Assembly: GCA_944323655.1 (NCBI GenBank)
Contig: CALUTL010000005.1
Coordinates: 49,221-113,220, forward strand
Length of the DNA: 64,000 bases
Direction of reading: 5' to 3'
Source: Candidatus Gastranaerophilales bacterium
GTDB taxonomy: Bacteria > Cyanobacteriota > Vampirovibrionia > Gastranaerophilales > Gastranaerophilaceae
Part shown: piece after piece, positions 41,477 to 50,284 of the stretch
How positions within the stretch are numbered: position 1 is the stretch's first letter
Layout of the letters: every line of letters begins with the position of its first letter
The notes under the pieces: model-generated
What the model was told of the DNA's origin: nothing
The model's input: the letters and a program-made list of their open reading frames with translations, nothing else
Database searches by the model: none
Made by a program: the position numbers and the translations under genes

Positions 41477-41767
41477 ATGATGAAAAAATTTCTAATTGTA
41501 TTTTTTATATTTGCATTTATCGGAATTTTTACACCTGCCAAAGCAGAAAGAACAGTCGGACATCCGGGTAAAATTTCAGGACTTTCCGTCGGAGCAGCAG
41601 CGCTTTCGCTTATTATTTGGCCTGGGCTTGGACAAGTTATCTTAGACAATCCTTATGACAAAAACTGCACTCACGCACTTCTCGGTTTGACTGTAGTTTT
41701 CAGATTGTGGTCAGCCTATGATGCTTTTGTTGACAGAAAAGGCGGGGTTTGGCATAACAGAATCTAG
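41477..41767 (+). CDS. Small membrane or secreted hypothetical protein
   Basis: A 96-residue protein with a signal-type N-terminus (residues 2-23, ending AKA) and a hydrophobic central stretch (about 38-55, AALSLIIWPGLGQVIL), then VVFRLWSAYDAFVDR. The 'PGLGQ' turn is common in small TM2-like membrane proteins. Family otherwise unknown. It starts two bases after the acyl-CoA synthetase stop. Confidence 0.68.
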   Translation: MMKKFLIVFFIFAFIGIFTPAKAERTVGHPGKISGLSVGAAALSLIIWPGLGQVILDNPYDKNCTHALLGLTVVFRLWSAYDAFVDRKGGVWHNRI

Positions 41768-41775
41768 GAGAAATT

Positions 41776-42252
41776 ATGATTAAAAAGAGATTTATATTAC
41801 TAATTTTAATGAGCTTACTCATACTTCCTGCAATCGCAGATGAAAACAACGAAACCGGTGAAGTGGTGCTTGACGAGCTGGACACGCTGGAATTGCAGCA
41901 AAAAACAGAGCAAAACGAAATAAGACCTGCCGTTCAGATTGTTGCTGAACCTAAATGGGAAGAATTTTGCGAGTCAGGTTATGAAAATGCAAGACTCCGA
42001 GAGAATAAAAACATCTTTAATATCATAAATTTTGTTGATGCTGAACAAACAAAAAGCAATTATTGGGCGCAAAGACGTGAAAATTTTGAAAAAGCAATTA
42101 ACCATTGCAAAACACTTAGTGAAGATGAAAAATCATATTGTTACGAAGGTGTCAGAAAATCAGAACTTGAACGCAACGAAATGTACGAACAGCAGCGCAA
42201 ACAAATTAACTATAAAAACAGAGGAATTGTTATAGACAAACCTAACTACTGA
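41776..42252 (+). CDS. Secreted hypothetical protein
   Basis: A 158-residue protein with a signal peptide (about 1-21, ending AIA), an acidic linker and a charged helical domain with four cysteines or so (EEFCESGYENA, NHCKTLSEDEKSYCYEGVRKSE). Family unknown. AGGAG precedes the ATG; it ends the acyl-CoA synthetase operon. Confidence 0.7.
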   Translation: MIKKRFILLILMSLLILPAIADENNETGEVVLDELDTLELQQKTEQNEIRPAVQIVAEPKWEEFCESGYENARLRENKNIFNIINFVDAEQTKSNYWAQRRENFEKAINHCKTLSEDEKSYCYEGVRKSELERNEMYEQQRKQINYKNRGIVIDKPNY

Positions 42253-42295
42253 CTTGGACATAATTTCTATATCAGCAGAAAACAATAATTAAAAT

Positions 42296-42327
42296 AAGTC
42301 GCCGAAAGCAAATGCTTTCGGCGACTT
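42296..42327. terminator. Strong bidirectional terminator
   Basis: 15-bp stem AAGTCGCCGAAAGCA (42296-42310) and TGCTTTCGGCGACTT (42313-42327), between the plus-strand secreted-protein gene and the minus-strand rubrerythrin gene. The two-base gap means the real loop opens part of the stem. Confidence 0.85.
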
Positions 42328-42351
42328 TATATCTCATTAAATCTTAATTAT

Positions 42352-42891
42352 TTATGAAAAATATCTTTTCAACAAACCGTCAAAACCTTTTCCGTGACGA
42401 GCTTCGTCTTTTGCCATTTCGTGAACGGTATCGTGGATTGCATCATAACCCAATTCTTTAGCACGTTTTGCGATAGCAAGTTTGCCTTCGCAAGCACCGT
42501 GTTCAGCTTCTGCGCGAAGTTCAAGGTTTTTCTTTGTTGAATTTGTAACAACTTCACCCAACAATTCAGCAAATTTTGCTGCGTGTTCTGCTTCTTCAAA
42601 AGCATATCTTTTGTAAGCTTCTGCAACTTCAGGATAGCCTTCTCTTTCGGCAACTCTTGCCATTGCAAGATACATACCTACTTCTGTGCATTCTCCGTTG
42701 AAGTGTGCTCTTAAACCTTCCATAACTTCTTTATCTTCTACAACACCGTCACCTACATTGTGTTCGCAAGCGTAAACTTTTTCGCCGCCGCCGATTTCTT
42801 TAAATGTAGTTGCTCCGCAAAGAGGGCATCTTTCGGGTGCTTTATCCGCTTCGGTTGACCAACCGCATACTGTACATACAAATTTTGCCAT
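42352..42891 (-). CDS. rbr: Reverse rubrerythrin
   Basis: A 179-residue protein with the rubredoxin-like domain first ([20 protein letters not shown], Cys 6, 9, 22 and 25) and the ferritin-like diiron domain second ([48 protein letters not shown]). Classical rubrerythrin has the opposite order. Reverse rubrerythrins of anaerobes reduce hydrogen peroxide or oxygen using NADH-derived electrons. It has a strong ribosome site (AAAGGTGG). It fits an oxygen-sensitive lifestyle. Confidence 0.94.
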   Translation of the reverse strand: MAKFVCTVCGWSTEADKAPERCPLCGATTFKEIGGGEKVYACEHNVGDGVVEDKEVMEGLRAHFNGECTEVGMYLAMARVAEREGYPEVAEAYKRYAFEEAEHAAKFAELLGEVVTNSTKKNLELRAEAEHGACEGKLAIAKRAKELGYDAIHDTVHEMAKDEARHGKGFDGLLKRYFS

Positions 42892-42999
42892 TTTTTACCA
42901 CCTTTCTTAATTTCGTCTGAAATTTTATATCTATCTCTTTTACAATTTTTACTATACTACACAAATTATTTTTTGTAAAGTAGTAATTATTCTCACTTT

Positions 43000-43425
43000 T
43001 TAAAAAGGTAAACGATGGCTTTTCTTTCTTGTTTTTTCTAAAACCTCTGAAAATGGAATAATCGGCTCCATTTTATATCCGCAATCATCCGACAAGGCTC
43101 CGCCCATTGAAAAAAGTTCTTCCTGAGGATAGCGTCTGCAAATTCCGGGGCGGGTTTTATGAATTTTGCATTTATGAGTTTCAGGATCAAGGTTTGTACA
43201 TTCAAAAATCAGCCCAATGTCATCCTTGCCGATAACTTTCAGGTATGTATAAAATCGGTGCAAAAGCTGTAATTTTTCAAATTCTTTTTCGTCCTGAATG
43301 ACATGTTTAAAATGTTTGACATAAATTTGGGTGCAGCATTTGCCGCATGCCCTGCATTTTCCTGTACGATAATATTTACGCCGAAGTATCCTCGATAAAA
43401 ACCATTTTTTTAATTCCAAAAGCAT
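43000..43425 (-). CDS. YkgJ-family cysteine-cluster protein
   Basis: A 141-residue protein with the pattern CRACGKCCTQIYV near residue 23, then CTNLDPETHKCKIHKTRPGICRRYP, and a late Cys in SDDCGYKM. This matches the CxxCxxxCC family (YkgJ, UPF0153), thought to bind a metal ion or Fe-S cluster. Function unproven. A TGcTATCAT sits six bases before the ATG with no ribosome site. Confidence 0.82.
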   Translation of the reverse strand: MLLELKKWFLSRILRRKYYRTGKCRACGKCCTQIYVKHFKHVIQDEKEFEKLQLLHRFYTYLKVIGKDDIGLIFECTNLDPETHKCKIHKTRPGICRRYPQEELFSMGGALSDDCGYKMEPIIPFSEVLEKTRKKSHRLPF

Positions 43426-43431
43426 AACTAC

Positions 43432-43437
43432 ATGATA
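43432..43437 (-). promoter_or_regulatory. -10 element of the leaderless YkgJ-family gene
   Basis: Extended -10 TGcTATCAT on the minus strand, hexamer 43432-43437, six bases before the ATG at 43423-43425. No ribosome site is visible. Confidence 0.5.
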
Positions 43438-43480
43438 GCAGATTTAAAAATATTTTAAATTATTAACTTTTGTAAACTTT

Positions 43481-43616
43481 TTGACGCTAAATTGGCAAAT
43501 ATTTTTATTCAGGGGAATTAATAAGACGTACCCCTGAATAAATTAACATACTATAACATAACCAAAATAACCAACCTTGACCTCTGATAAAATAAAAATA
43601 AGAGGTCTTTTTTTTT
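43481..43616 (+). ncRNA. Candidate small RNA with its own promoter and terminator
   Basis: Within a 291-bp gap, TTGACG (43481-43486), a 17-bp spacer and TTTATT (43504-43509) could start a transcript near 43516. A hairpin GACCTCT (43579-43585) / AGAGGTC (43601-43607) followed by nine T bases would end it. A second, stronger palindrome (TTATTCAGGGG at 43505-43515 and CCCCTGAATAA at 43531-43541) overlaps the proposed -10. No plus-strand gene lies upstream that would need this terminator. The -10 is weak, so this is tentative. Confidence 0.35.
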
Positions 43617-43716
43617 GTTGCAAAAGAGTTTTAGAAAAATTCCACTTTCGGGCAATGAAAACCTTGTCATAAACATTTAAGATATAAATGGTTGGATAGT
43701 AGAAAGGCTGTAAAAT

Positions 43717-44037
43717 ATGAAAAAAATATTCTTAATCACTCTTATAATGACTATTGGAATTTCTGCGAATGCTTCTTGTGCAATTTCGGGAAGCTCCTGT
43801 GCATATTCGGGTATGGCTCCTCCGATTCAAGAAAAATATCTGCCTAATTATGTTCAGGATATACAAAAGCCGGATGCCTTCAGACCACAGTACAAAAAAC
43901 CGTATTATGATGAATTGATAAATACAGAAACAAGTGCGGCGGCAGATTCTATTCAAGGCGGGAATAACTACAATTCTAACTGCCAATTCGGAGTTTGTCT
44001 GCCGGAGGTTAATCCGGGTGCAGGCGTCGGGGAATAG
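43717..44037 (+). CDS. Small secreted hypothetical protein
   Basis: A 106-residue protein with a signal peptide (1-19), then a Cys pair (SCAISGSSCAYSG), a Pro/Tyr/Lys-rich middle and CQFGVCLPEVNPGAG at the end. Family unknown. AAAGG lies eleven bases before the ATG; a strong terminator follows. Confidence 0.65.
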   Translation: MKKIFLITLIMTIGISANASCAISGSSCAYSGMAPPIQEKYLPNYVQDIQKPDAFRPQYKKPYYDELINTETSAAADSIQGGNNYNSNCQFGVCLPEVNPGAGVGE

Positions 44038-44052
44038 TCATTTTAAGAGGAG

Positions 44053-44080
44053 GCGCCGGCTTTTTAAATAAAGCCGGCGC
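44053..44080 (+). terminator. Rho-independent terminator
   Basis: GC-rich 11-bp stem GCGCCGGCTTT (44053-44063) and AAAGCCGGCGC (44070-44080) followed by TTTATTTT. Confidence 0.9.
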
Positions 44081-44125
44081 TTTATTTTCTTAAACCTGCG
44101 TTTTATTTCTTTATTTTCTATGCGA

Positions 44126-44281
44126 CTATTTTTCCCCTTTGTACTTGCGGATTTTCAACTCGTCATTTTCCACAACAAGCTCCACTTCATCAAGTACAGG
44201 ATTTACATTTAACAATTCCAATATTGCCTTGGGGATTATTATTCCCCAACTCGTGCCTAGTGATCTTAATTTTTTATGCAT
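44126..44281 (-). CDS. AbrB/MazE-type swapped-hairpin protein
   Basis: A 51-residue protein (MHKKLRSLGTSWGIIIPKAI ..., ending KIRKYKGEK) with the SpoVT/AbrB-like pattern: a short strand, GTSWGIIIPKAI, a hydrophobic Leu/Val stretch, then the final ELVVENDELKI strands. Such proteins are DNA-binding antitoxins or transcription regulators. AGAGG lies five bases before the ATG on the minus strand. No toxin gene (MazF or PIN type) is adjacent, so a stand-alone regulator is more likely. Confidence 0.72.
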   Translation of the reverse strand: MHKKLRSLGTSWGIIIPKAILELLNVNPVLDEVELVVENDELKIRKYKGEK

Positions 44282-44377
44282 TACTACCTCTAGGCAAAAT
44301 TATAATATATATTATTGACTTTTTATGTCATTCAAATTAGCATATAAGTATAATTAAATTATCATTTTTATAATATT

Positions 44378-44587
44378 ATGCACAACTCAAATCTTTCATT
44401 CATTCAAAACCAATCTGACAGCGTTGAAATGCTTGCACAAAACATAAGGGTTTGCGCTCATATTCTGTGTGTCATAAGCGAAAACAGACCCTTTGCACAG
44501 CATGATGCTGAAAGTGTTGATTTTATTTCTAAATGTATATTTAATCTTTCCGACAAACTATGTTCTAAAATTGATTGTATTGATTAA
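44378..44587 (+). CDS. Small hypothetical protein
   Basis: A 69-residue ORF (MHNSNLSFIQNQSDSVEMLA ...) with an amphipathic, probably helical sequence and three or four cysteines. A TATAAT nine bases before the ATG would start transcription inside the start codon, and there is no ribosome site, so the start is doubtful. Its 3' end overlaps miaB by four bases, tail to tail. Composition looks protein-like, but it could be spurious. Confidence 0.45.
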   Translation: MHNSNLSFIQNQSDSVEMLAQNIRVCAHILCVISENRPFAQHDAESVDFISKCIFNLSDKLCSKIDCID

Positions 44588-45912
44588 ACAAGCTCGCCTT
44601 GCAAATACCAGGTCTTTGTCCCGGTAATCTTTGCGTTCAAAAATTCGCCGGTTCTGTCAGTTTCACAAGGAATATGAACTATTTTATTATTTCTTGTTCT
44701 TCCTGTTATTACGTTTTTACCCTTGTGATTTTCAAAATTCTCAATCAAAACTTCCATCGTACGCCCGACGTACTTTTTGTTTGATTTAAGGCAGTTTTCA
44801 CGAACTTTCTCATTAAGTCTAGCAAGCCTTTCGGTCTTTGTGTCTTCATCTATAAACTTATCCGTCCATTTTGCGGCAACTGTTTTTTCTCTCGGTGAAT
44901 ACGCCGCTGTATTTGAGTAATCAAGTTCAAATTCATCAATAGCTGACAAGGTTTCTTCAAATTGCTCCTCTGTTTCACCCGGAAAACCTGCTATAAAGTC
45001 ACTTGTTATCGTGACATCAGGAACTTTGTTTCTTACTTTTTCGACTATTTTTTTGTAAGTTTTACGGTCATAACGTCTGTTCATTTTTTTCAAAACTTCA
45101 CTTGAACCTGATTGCATCGGGATGTGAAAATATTCGCAAACCTTATCTAATTCAACAACCGTATCAATAAGTTCATCTGTGATGTCTGTCGGGTATGAGG
45201 TCACAAATCGAATCCTAAACTGACCTTCAAGATTATTCAATTCTTTTAAAAGGTCTGCAAGACGATAATTTCTGTCTTTAAAATCCTTGCCGTAACTATC
45301 TACATTCTGCCCTAAAAGCGTAATCTCTTTAAAGCCGGCATTCAAAGCGTCTTTTGCTTCTTTTATAATAATTTCAGGAGTTCTTGAACGCTCACGCCCC
45401 CTTGTATAAGGCACGATACAATATGTGCAAAAGTTGTTACACCCCTCCGTTATCGGAATCCATGCATTTACGCTTTTTGCCCTTGTAATTTCGTAATTTG
45501 CAGCTTTGTCATCTTCCGTCGCATTTGTTTCTTCGCATTCCAAAACCCTTTCGCCGTTGTTTATCCTTTTTATAATTTCAGGAAGCGAATAAATTTTGTG
45601 TGTACCAAGAACAAAATCCACGTAAGGCGCACGACGAAAAACTTCTTTCATCTTTTGCTGGGCTACACATCCGCAAAAACCTATTTTTAAATCGGGTTTT
45701 GAAGTTTTTTTCCACTGCCCCCAAACTCCTATTTGGCTGAAAGCTTTATCCTCGCTTAATTGTCTTATTGAACAGGTATTAACCATCAATAAATCCGCTT
45801 CTTTAGGGTTCTCAGTCTGCTCATAGTCAAAATGTGAAAGCATCCCAAACATTCTTTCACTATCCGATTTGTTCATCTGGCAGCCCATAGTTTCTATATA
45901 AACTTTTTTCAT
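44584..45912 (-). CDS. miaB: tRNA-2-methylthio-N6-isopentenyladenosine37 synthase MiaB
   Basis: A 442-residue methylthiotransferase. The N-terminal cluster-binding cysteines are in GCQMNKSDSE, VNTCSIRQ and GFCGCVAQ. The radical SAM motif is CNNFCTYCIVPYTRGRERSR, and a TRAM domain ends the protein. It adds a methylthio group to i6A37 of tRNAs. 'CSIRQ' and 'PYTRGRERSR' separate it from MtaB and RimO. Ribosome site AAGGGA precedes the ATG. Confidence 0.95.
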   Translation of the reverse strand: MKKVYIETMGCQMNKSDSERMFGMLSHFDYEQTENPKEADLLMVNTCSIRQLSEDKAFSQIGVWGQWKKTSKPDLKIGFCGCVAQQKMKEVFRRAPYVDFVLGTHKIYSLPEIIKRINNGERVLECEETNATEDDKAANYEITRAKSVNAWIPITEGCNNFCTYCIVPYTRGRERSRTPEIIIKEAKDALNAGFKEITLLGQNVDSYGKDFKDRNYRLADLLKELNNLEGQFRIRFVTSYPTDITDELIDTVVELDKVCEYFHIPMQSGSSEVLKKMNRRYDRKTYKKIVEKVRNKVPDVTITSDFIAGFPGETEEQFEETLSAIDEFELDYSNTAAYSPREKTVAAKWTDKFIDEDTKTERLARLNEKVRENCLKSNKKYVGRTMEVLIENFENHKGKNVITGRTRNNKIVHIPCETDRTGEFLNAKITGTKTWYLQGELV

Positions 45913-45970
45913 TATCTAATCCCTTAAATTACTTAATATTGTCTTTAAGAAAATTATAATATAAAAAAAG

Positions 45971-47041
45971 TTATGCAGTATGAGCAGTTTTGAAAGCTTT
46001 TGCAATTGACTCAGTATAAGAAGGTCTTAAAATTCCGACTTCTGTAATAATTCCCGTAATCAATTCATTCGGCGTCACATCAAAACCGGGGTTAATAACG
46101 TTAACCTGAGGCGCACAAATAATTTTGCCGTTTATATGAGTAACTTCTTCTCTTGAGCGTTCTTCAATCGGAATTTCATCTCCTGACTTGATTGAAATAT
46201 CAATCGTCGACAAGGGTGCTGCTATATAAAACGGAACATTATGGTATTTTGCGGCAATCGCAAGAGTGTAAGTACCAATTTTGTTTGCAGCATCACCGTT
46301 TGCGGCAATTCTGTCGGCACCTACGCACACCATATCTATCATCCCTTTTTTCATAAAATAAGAACACATCCCGTCAGTTATCAAAGTTGTCGGGATTCCG
46401 TCCGTCGTAAGCTCAAATGTCGTAATCCTTGCACCCTGCTGGCGGGGACGGGTTTCATCCGCAAAAACTTGAATAGTATTGTCTTTTGCATAAGCGCTTC
46501 TGACAACACCAAGCGCTGTCCCGTACCCGACAGTCGCAAGCCCGCCGGCATTACAGTGTGTCAAAATCGTCGCACCTTTCGGAACTACTTCTGCTCCGTA
46601 ATCTCCGATTTTCTTGTTTATTGCAATGTCTTCATCTTCTAACCTTTTGCCGTTTGCAATTAATTCTTTTACAATTCCTTTTATGTCGGATTTTGAATTT
46701 CTTATAACCTCTTTTTGCTTTTCGCATGCCCACATCAAATTAACCGCCGTCGGGCGAGATGTCGCCATATAATCAGCTTTTGCCAACAATTTATCTATAA
46801 ATTCCTCACGTGAAAAATCTTCTTTCTCTAGTTCCTGAGCATATAAATTAATACCGTGAGCTCCAGCAACTCCTATTGCCGGCGCACCCCTTACTATCAT
46901 TGTCTTTATCGCATCGTACATCATATCGCCGCTTGTGATTTTTATATACTTAAATTCATAGGGTAAAAGCGTCTGATCTACCATTTTTGAATAATCATCT
47001 ACCCACTCAATTGTCTTTATCTTTGAATGAAATTCTGCCAT
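45971..47041 (-). CDS. mtnA: S-methyl-5-thioribose-1-phosphate isomerase
   Basis: A 356-residue protein of the eIF2B-related isomerase family. MtnA traits are MIVRGAPAIGVAGAHG, ILTHCNAGGLATVGYGTALG (catalytic Cys), DETRPRQQGARITTFEL and GADRIAANGDAANKIGTYTLA (catalytic Asp). It isomerises methylthioribose-1-phosphate to methylthioribulose-1-phosphate in methionine salvage or in purine-ribose recycling. No other salvage gene is adjacent. It follows the next listed gene by one base. Confidence 0.95.
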   Translation of the reverse strand: MAEFHSKIKTIEWVDDYSKMVDQTLLPYEFKYIKITSGDMMYDAIKTMIVRGAPAIGVAGAHGINLYAQELEKEDFSREEFIDKLLAKADYMATSRPTAVNLMWACEKQKEVIRNSKSDIKGIVKELIANGKRLEDEDIAINKKIGDYGAEVVPKGATILTHCNAGGLATVGYGTALGVVRSAYAKDNTIQVFADETRPRQQGARITTFELTTDGIPTTLITDGMCSYFMKKGMIDMVCVGADRIAANGDAANKIGTYTLAIAAKYHNVPFYIAAPLSTIDISIKSGDEIPIEERSREEVTHINGKIICAPQVNVINPGFDVTPNELITGIITEVGILRPSYTESIAKAFKTAHTA

Positions 47042-47042
47042 T

Positions 47043-47531
47043 TTATTTGTAATTCCTCATATCGTACTCATCAAAACTGTTTTTTTGCGGCGGGTTAAGG
47101 GTTTTTGCAAATTCTATTAAATAATAAGTCACAAATCCGCTAAACGCATTCATAGTAGCAGATAATACTCCCATAAATATCGCAAGCATTATCATAACAC
47201 CAAATGTTGCATTTGACAAAAACATTGATACACCTAGATTAGCAGAGTAATTGAAAAACTTTGCAAGTGCAATTACCGCAGGAGCATACACCGCACAAAA
47301 AGCCAAAAACGATATAAACCCTATAATCCCGCCTATTACTGCACTTTGTCTTACGGAAACTATCTCTAAAACTTCTGCCCTTGTTAAAAACAAAATAACT
47401 ATCGGTGCCGCAATAAGAAGAAGTAACCAAAAAATAATTTCTCCCACATAAGGGACAATAGTCAGCAGCCCGCTGACTATTCCCAAAAATATGCTTAGTA
47501 ATACTATTATTTTTAATATTGACTTACTCAT
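47043..47531 (-). CDS. Membrane protein, function unknown
   Basis: A 162-residue protein with four membrane helices (about 6-25, 30-50, 62-95 and 112-145) and a short polar tail (PPQKNSFDEYDMRNYK). I do not recognise a specific family. CGGAGAG precedes the ATG. It is tightly packed against mtnA downstream. Confidence 0.7.
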   Translation of the reverse strand: MSKSILKIIVLLSIFLGIVSGLLTIVPYVGEIIFWLLLLIAAPIVILFLTRAEVLEIVSVRQSAVIGGIIGFISFLAFCAVYAPAVIALAKFFNYSANLGVSMFLSNATFGVMIMLAIFMGVLSATMNAFSGFVTYYLIEFAKTLNPPQKNSFDEYDMRNYK

Positions 47532-47552
47532 AAAGCTCTCCGAAGTATAATC

Positions 47553-48983
47553 TTATTCTGCCTTCGGCACATCCTCGTAATAAACAGGAGACTGTGATCC
47601 GAAATGTTCTTTTGATAATTTTACAAGCTCATCAATTTTTTCTGTATCGCCTTTTGTTCTGTAGATTTGAGCCATTACCGGATACGCTGCCATAAGTTTC
47701 GGATATTCTTTTATTAATGCCTCCAATCTTAAAATTGATGTATCATAATTTCCGCTTTCATAATTGATATAAGCAAGAAGATATTGATTATATGGTGTAT
47801 TTGATACATCCAATGTCGTATTTGCGTATCTTATAGCATCTTGGCTTCTGTTCATTTTTAAATATAAAATTGCAAGTGATCTTAATGCTAAAGCCTTGTC
47901 CATTGACACCTTCGTATTATCCGATGCCTCTAAATATTTTGTTTCAGCTTTATCATATTTACCTGCCTTATAAAATTCATAAGCCTGATCCATTGCAATT
48001 TCATAAGTTGTAGCCGTACGCTTACTGTTTATATGCTCTAGCAAAGCATCCTTAATTTCTGAAATGTCTTTACCTCTTAAAGAAGATAACTTAATCATAT
48101 TTGTAGTTTCTTTCTTTGTGTAGTATTTATCAGTAATCGTAGGCACAAAATTATATAACAATTTCAAAGTGCTGACATCTACATTTGAAATATTAATATT
48201 TTCATAAGATGGAGTTGCGTACATTACATCAATAGGTCTGTCACTATGTGCGCTTAAACCCAAAATATGACCTATTTGGTGTTGCAAAGGTGCATATAAC
48301 GTTGCGGTATCAACATTTTCACCATTACAGTCTTTTTGAGGAACAATTAATTCCGCATTTTTTAAAACCCCGCCTGAAATATTAAATTTATAAGCATTAG
48401 GACTTCCGTCTGCACATTCATTTGACGGATTTTCAGGTACTTCTACAATTATATTCGCTACAGATTCCTGATCGACATATTCGAATGTTGCAAATTTATC
48501 ACTGGCATTTTCCCAGTTGCCAAAAGCTATTCTTACAGCATCAGTAAATTCTTTCGGAATATTGTTTTCATCTTTTATATAAACCTTCAATGGAAATGAA
48601 GATAAATTCCATAAAACTAAACTTTGAGAAAAATCAAACTTATCAATATAATTTGCATTTAGACTCATCGTAGAAGAAGATCTTGGTGTAATATCCGGAA
48701 CTAAATTGTCCGTCACTATAACAAGTCTTTTACCGCTTGCTTCATCAATAAATTCATCACCTGATTCGGAAGTTTCATCACCCTCGTTTTCTTCTTCAGT
48801 TATAAAGTCGCCTCTTTGCTCTTCCGGAATTTCTACACCTATAACCGTACCATTTTGCTCTGTATCAGGATTCTTTTTGTTCACAGCATTGTGATCAGCT
48901 ACGACATTTGAACTCCATATCATTACACCTAAAAGTATAATTATCATTACGGTAAAAATTGCTATAATTTTATTTCTATACAT
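47553..48983 (-). CDS. Membrane-anchored matrixin-like protein with degenerate zinc motif, plus TPR repeats
   Basis: A 476-residue protein. One N-terminal helix (about 6-26) exports it; an acidic linker follows. A matrixin-like domain (about 110-280) carries YAPLQHQIGHILGLSAHSD with a Met-turn DVMYATP. The usual HExGHxxGxxH becomes His235-Gln236-Ile-Gly-His239-Ile-Leu-Gly-Leu-Ser-Ala-His246: the catalytic Glu is Gln (codon CAA) and the third His is one position late. TPR-like repeats occupy about 325-450. It is either an inactive, substrate-binding relative or uses another residue. Ribosome site GAGGAT. Confidence 0.78.
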   Translation of the reverse strand: MYRNKIIAIFTVMIIILLGVMIWSSNVVADHNAVNKKNPDTEQNGTVIGVEIPEEQRGDFITEEENEGDETSESGDEFIDEASGKRLVIVTDNLVPDITPRSSSTMSLNANYIDKFDFSQSLVLWNLSSFPLKVYIKDENNIPKEFTDAVRIAFGNWENASDKFATFEYVDQESVANIIVEVPENPSNECADGSPNAYKFNISGGVLKNAELIVPQKDCNGENVDTATLYAPLQHQIGHILGLSAHSDRPIDVMYATPSYENINISNVDVSTLKLLYNFVPTITDKYYTKKETTNMIKLSSLRGKDISEIKDALLEHINSKRTATTYEIAMDQAYEFYKAGKYDKAETKYLEASDNTKVSMDKALALRSLAILYLKMNRSQDAIRYANTTLDVSNTPYNQYLLAYINYESGNYDTSILRLEALIKEYPKLMAAYPVMAQIYRTKGDTEKIDELVKLSKEHFGSQSPVYYEDVPKAE

Positions 48984-49021
48984 AATCTATCCTCATATTC
49001 CCAATTATTACTCACTTAAAC

Positions 49022-49510
49022 TTATACCATTGCAGTCTGCACCGAACAAGAACGAGTATGACAAATTGCAATTGCTATACTATCAACTGTATCATCTAAC
49101 TTCGGAAGTTCAATACCGCTAAGCGCAAGCTTAACCATCTGTTCAACTTCCTTTTTATCAGCCCTTCCGTAACCGGTCAAAACCTGCTTTACCTCCATTG
49201 GAGTATACTCAAAAACCGGAATATTAAACTTTTCCAAAACGGTTAGAATAACTCCCCTGGCATGCGCTACCGGCATTACAGTTGTTTGGTTTCTAAAGAA
49301 AAATAATTTTTCTATGGCACAAACATCAGGCTTATATGTTTCGATTACTGTCGACATATCACTATATATTTCAAGAAGTCTTGCGGATTCCCTTACCCCT
49401 TTTAAAGTTTGAATTGAGCCGGACGCAATCAGTTCTGTATTACTATCACAAAAGTCTATTAAACTGTATCCGACAATTGCCATGCCGGGGTCTATCCCAA
49501 GAATTTTCAT
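49022..49510 (-). CDS. ruvC: Holliday junction resolvase RuvC
   Basis: A 162-residue protein of standard RuvC length. Acidic active-site context: ILGIDPGMAIVGYSLID at the start, IEKLFFFRNQTTVMPVAHARG in the middle and DDTVDSIAIAICHTRS near the end. It cuts four-way junctions together with RuvAB, not present here. TATAAT lies seven bases before the ATG and there is no ribosome site, so the mRNA is probably leaderless. Confidence 0.94.
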   Translation of the reverse strand: MKILGIDPGMAIVGYSLIDFCDSNTELIASGSIQTLKGVRESARLLEIYSDMSTVIETYKPDVCAIEKLFFFRNQTTVMPVAHARGVILTVLEKFNIPVFEYTPMEVKQVLTGYGRADKKEVEQMVKLALSGIELPKLDDTVDSIAIAICHTRSCSVQTAMV

Positions 49511-49517
49511 ATTATTA

Positions 49518-49546
49518 ATTATAACCTATTAAGCCATCGGGCGCAA
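49518..49546 (-). promoter_or_regulatory. Promoter of leaderless ruvC
   Basis: Minus strand: TTGCGC, a 17-bp spacer and TATAAT (49518-49523), seven bases before the ATG at 49508-49510. Confidence 0.62.
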
Positions 49547-49649
49547 CATTTTGTCAAAAATATGAACAAACTTAACATTTAACTTGATTAATAATAACTC
49601 TCATGCTACCATACCTGTAAGAACAATTTATTAGGGTTGTGAGGTATAT

Positions 49650-50207
49650 ATGAAAAGTTCAACTATCAGAAGATCAAACTTATCTAAGGAGAAAATGGCT
49701 GTATTAGAAGCACTTTCAAAGTACAGACAAGACAGTTACGATAATACTCCAAACGTTTATGTAAGACCTAACAAAGAAAAAGAACTTGATGTTTTATGGC
49801 AGAATTTCAAAATTAATCAAAAGTCAGAAAAATCACCGAGTGTATATCTGGCAACCGGATTTATTGCAGGAGTAGTGGCAACACTTCTTCTTGTCGGGCT
49901 TGTAAACCTTTCCAGCAGACATATTGCTGCGAATGATCAAAACGAAATTTTCAATCCGGCTCGTGCAAAAGGACAAACTGAAAAGCTTAATTTAATTCCT
50001 GCAACAACTGAAACAGCCACAGCTGAAGCAGCTGCCGGAGCATCTGAAGTTTACACCGTACAAAACGGCGACACTTTAGAAAGCATTTTAATCAGATTTT
50101 ACGGCGGTTACAGTCCTGCAAAAGCTACTGCGGTTATGCAGGCTAATAACATGACCAATCCGAATAAACTTTCTATCGGACAAAAATTAACTATTCCGAT
50201 GGAATAA
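49650..50207 (+). CDS. Membrane-anchored LysM protein
   Basis: A 185-residue protein with a cytoplasmic N-terminus, one membrane helix (about 67-88, VYLATGFIAGVVATLLLVGL) and a C-terminal LysM domain (about 134-184: VYTVQNGDTLESILIRFYGG ... LSIGQKLTIP). LysM binds N-acetylglucosamine in peptidoglycan. Ribosome site GAGG; a strong terminator follows. Confidence 0.87.
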   Translation: MKSSTIRRSNLSKEKMAVLEALSKYRQDSYDNTPNVYVRPNKEKELDVLWQNFKINQKSEKSPSVYLATGFIAGVVATLLLVGLVNLSSRHIAANDQNEIFNPARAKGQTEKLNLIPATTETATAEAAAGASEVYTVQNGDTLESILIRFYGGYSPAKATAVMQANNMTNPNKLSIGQKLTIPME

Positions 50208-50227
50208 ACAAAATTACTAAAATTATT

Positions 50228-50263
50228 AAAAAGACACCGACAACTAATTATCGGTGTCTTTTT
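50228..50263. terminator. Rho-independent terminator
   Basis: AAAAAGACACCGA (50228-50240) and TCGGTGTCTTTTT (50251-50263) around a 10-base loop; it can serve both the LysM gene and the convergent prepilin gene. Confidence 0.92.
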
Positions 50264-50284
50264 TAGATGTAAACTTTTTTCAAG

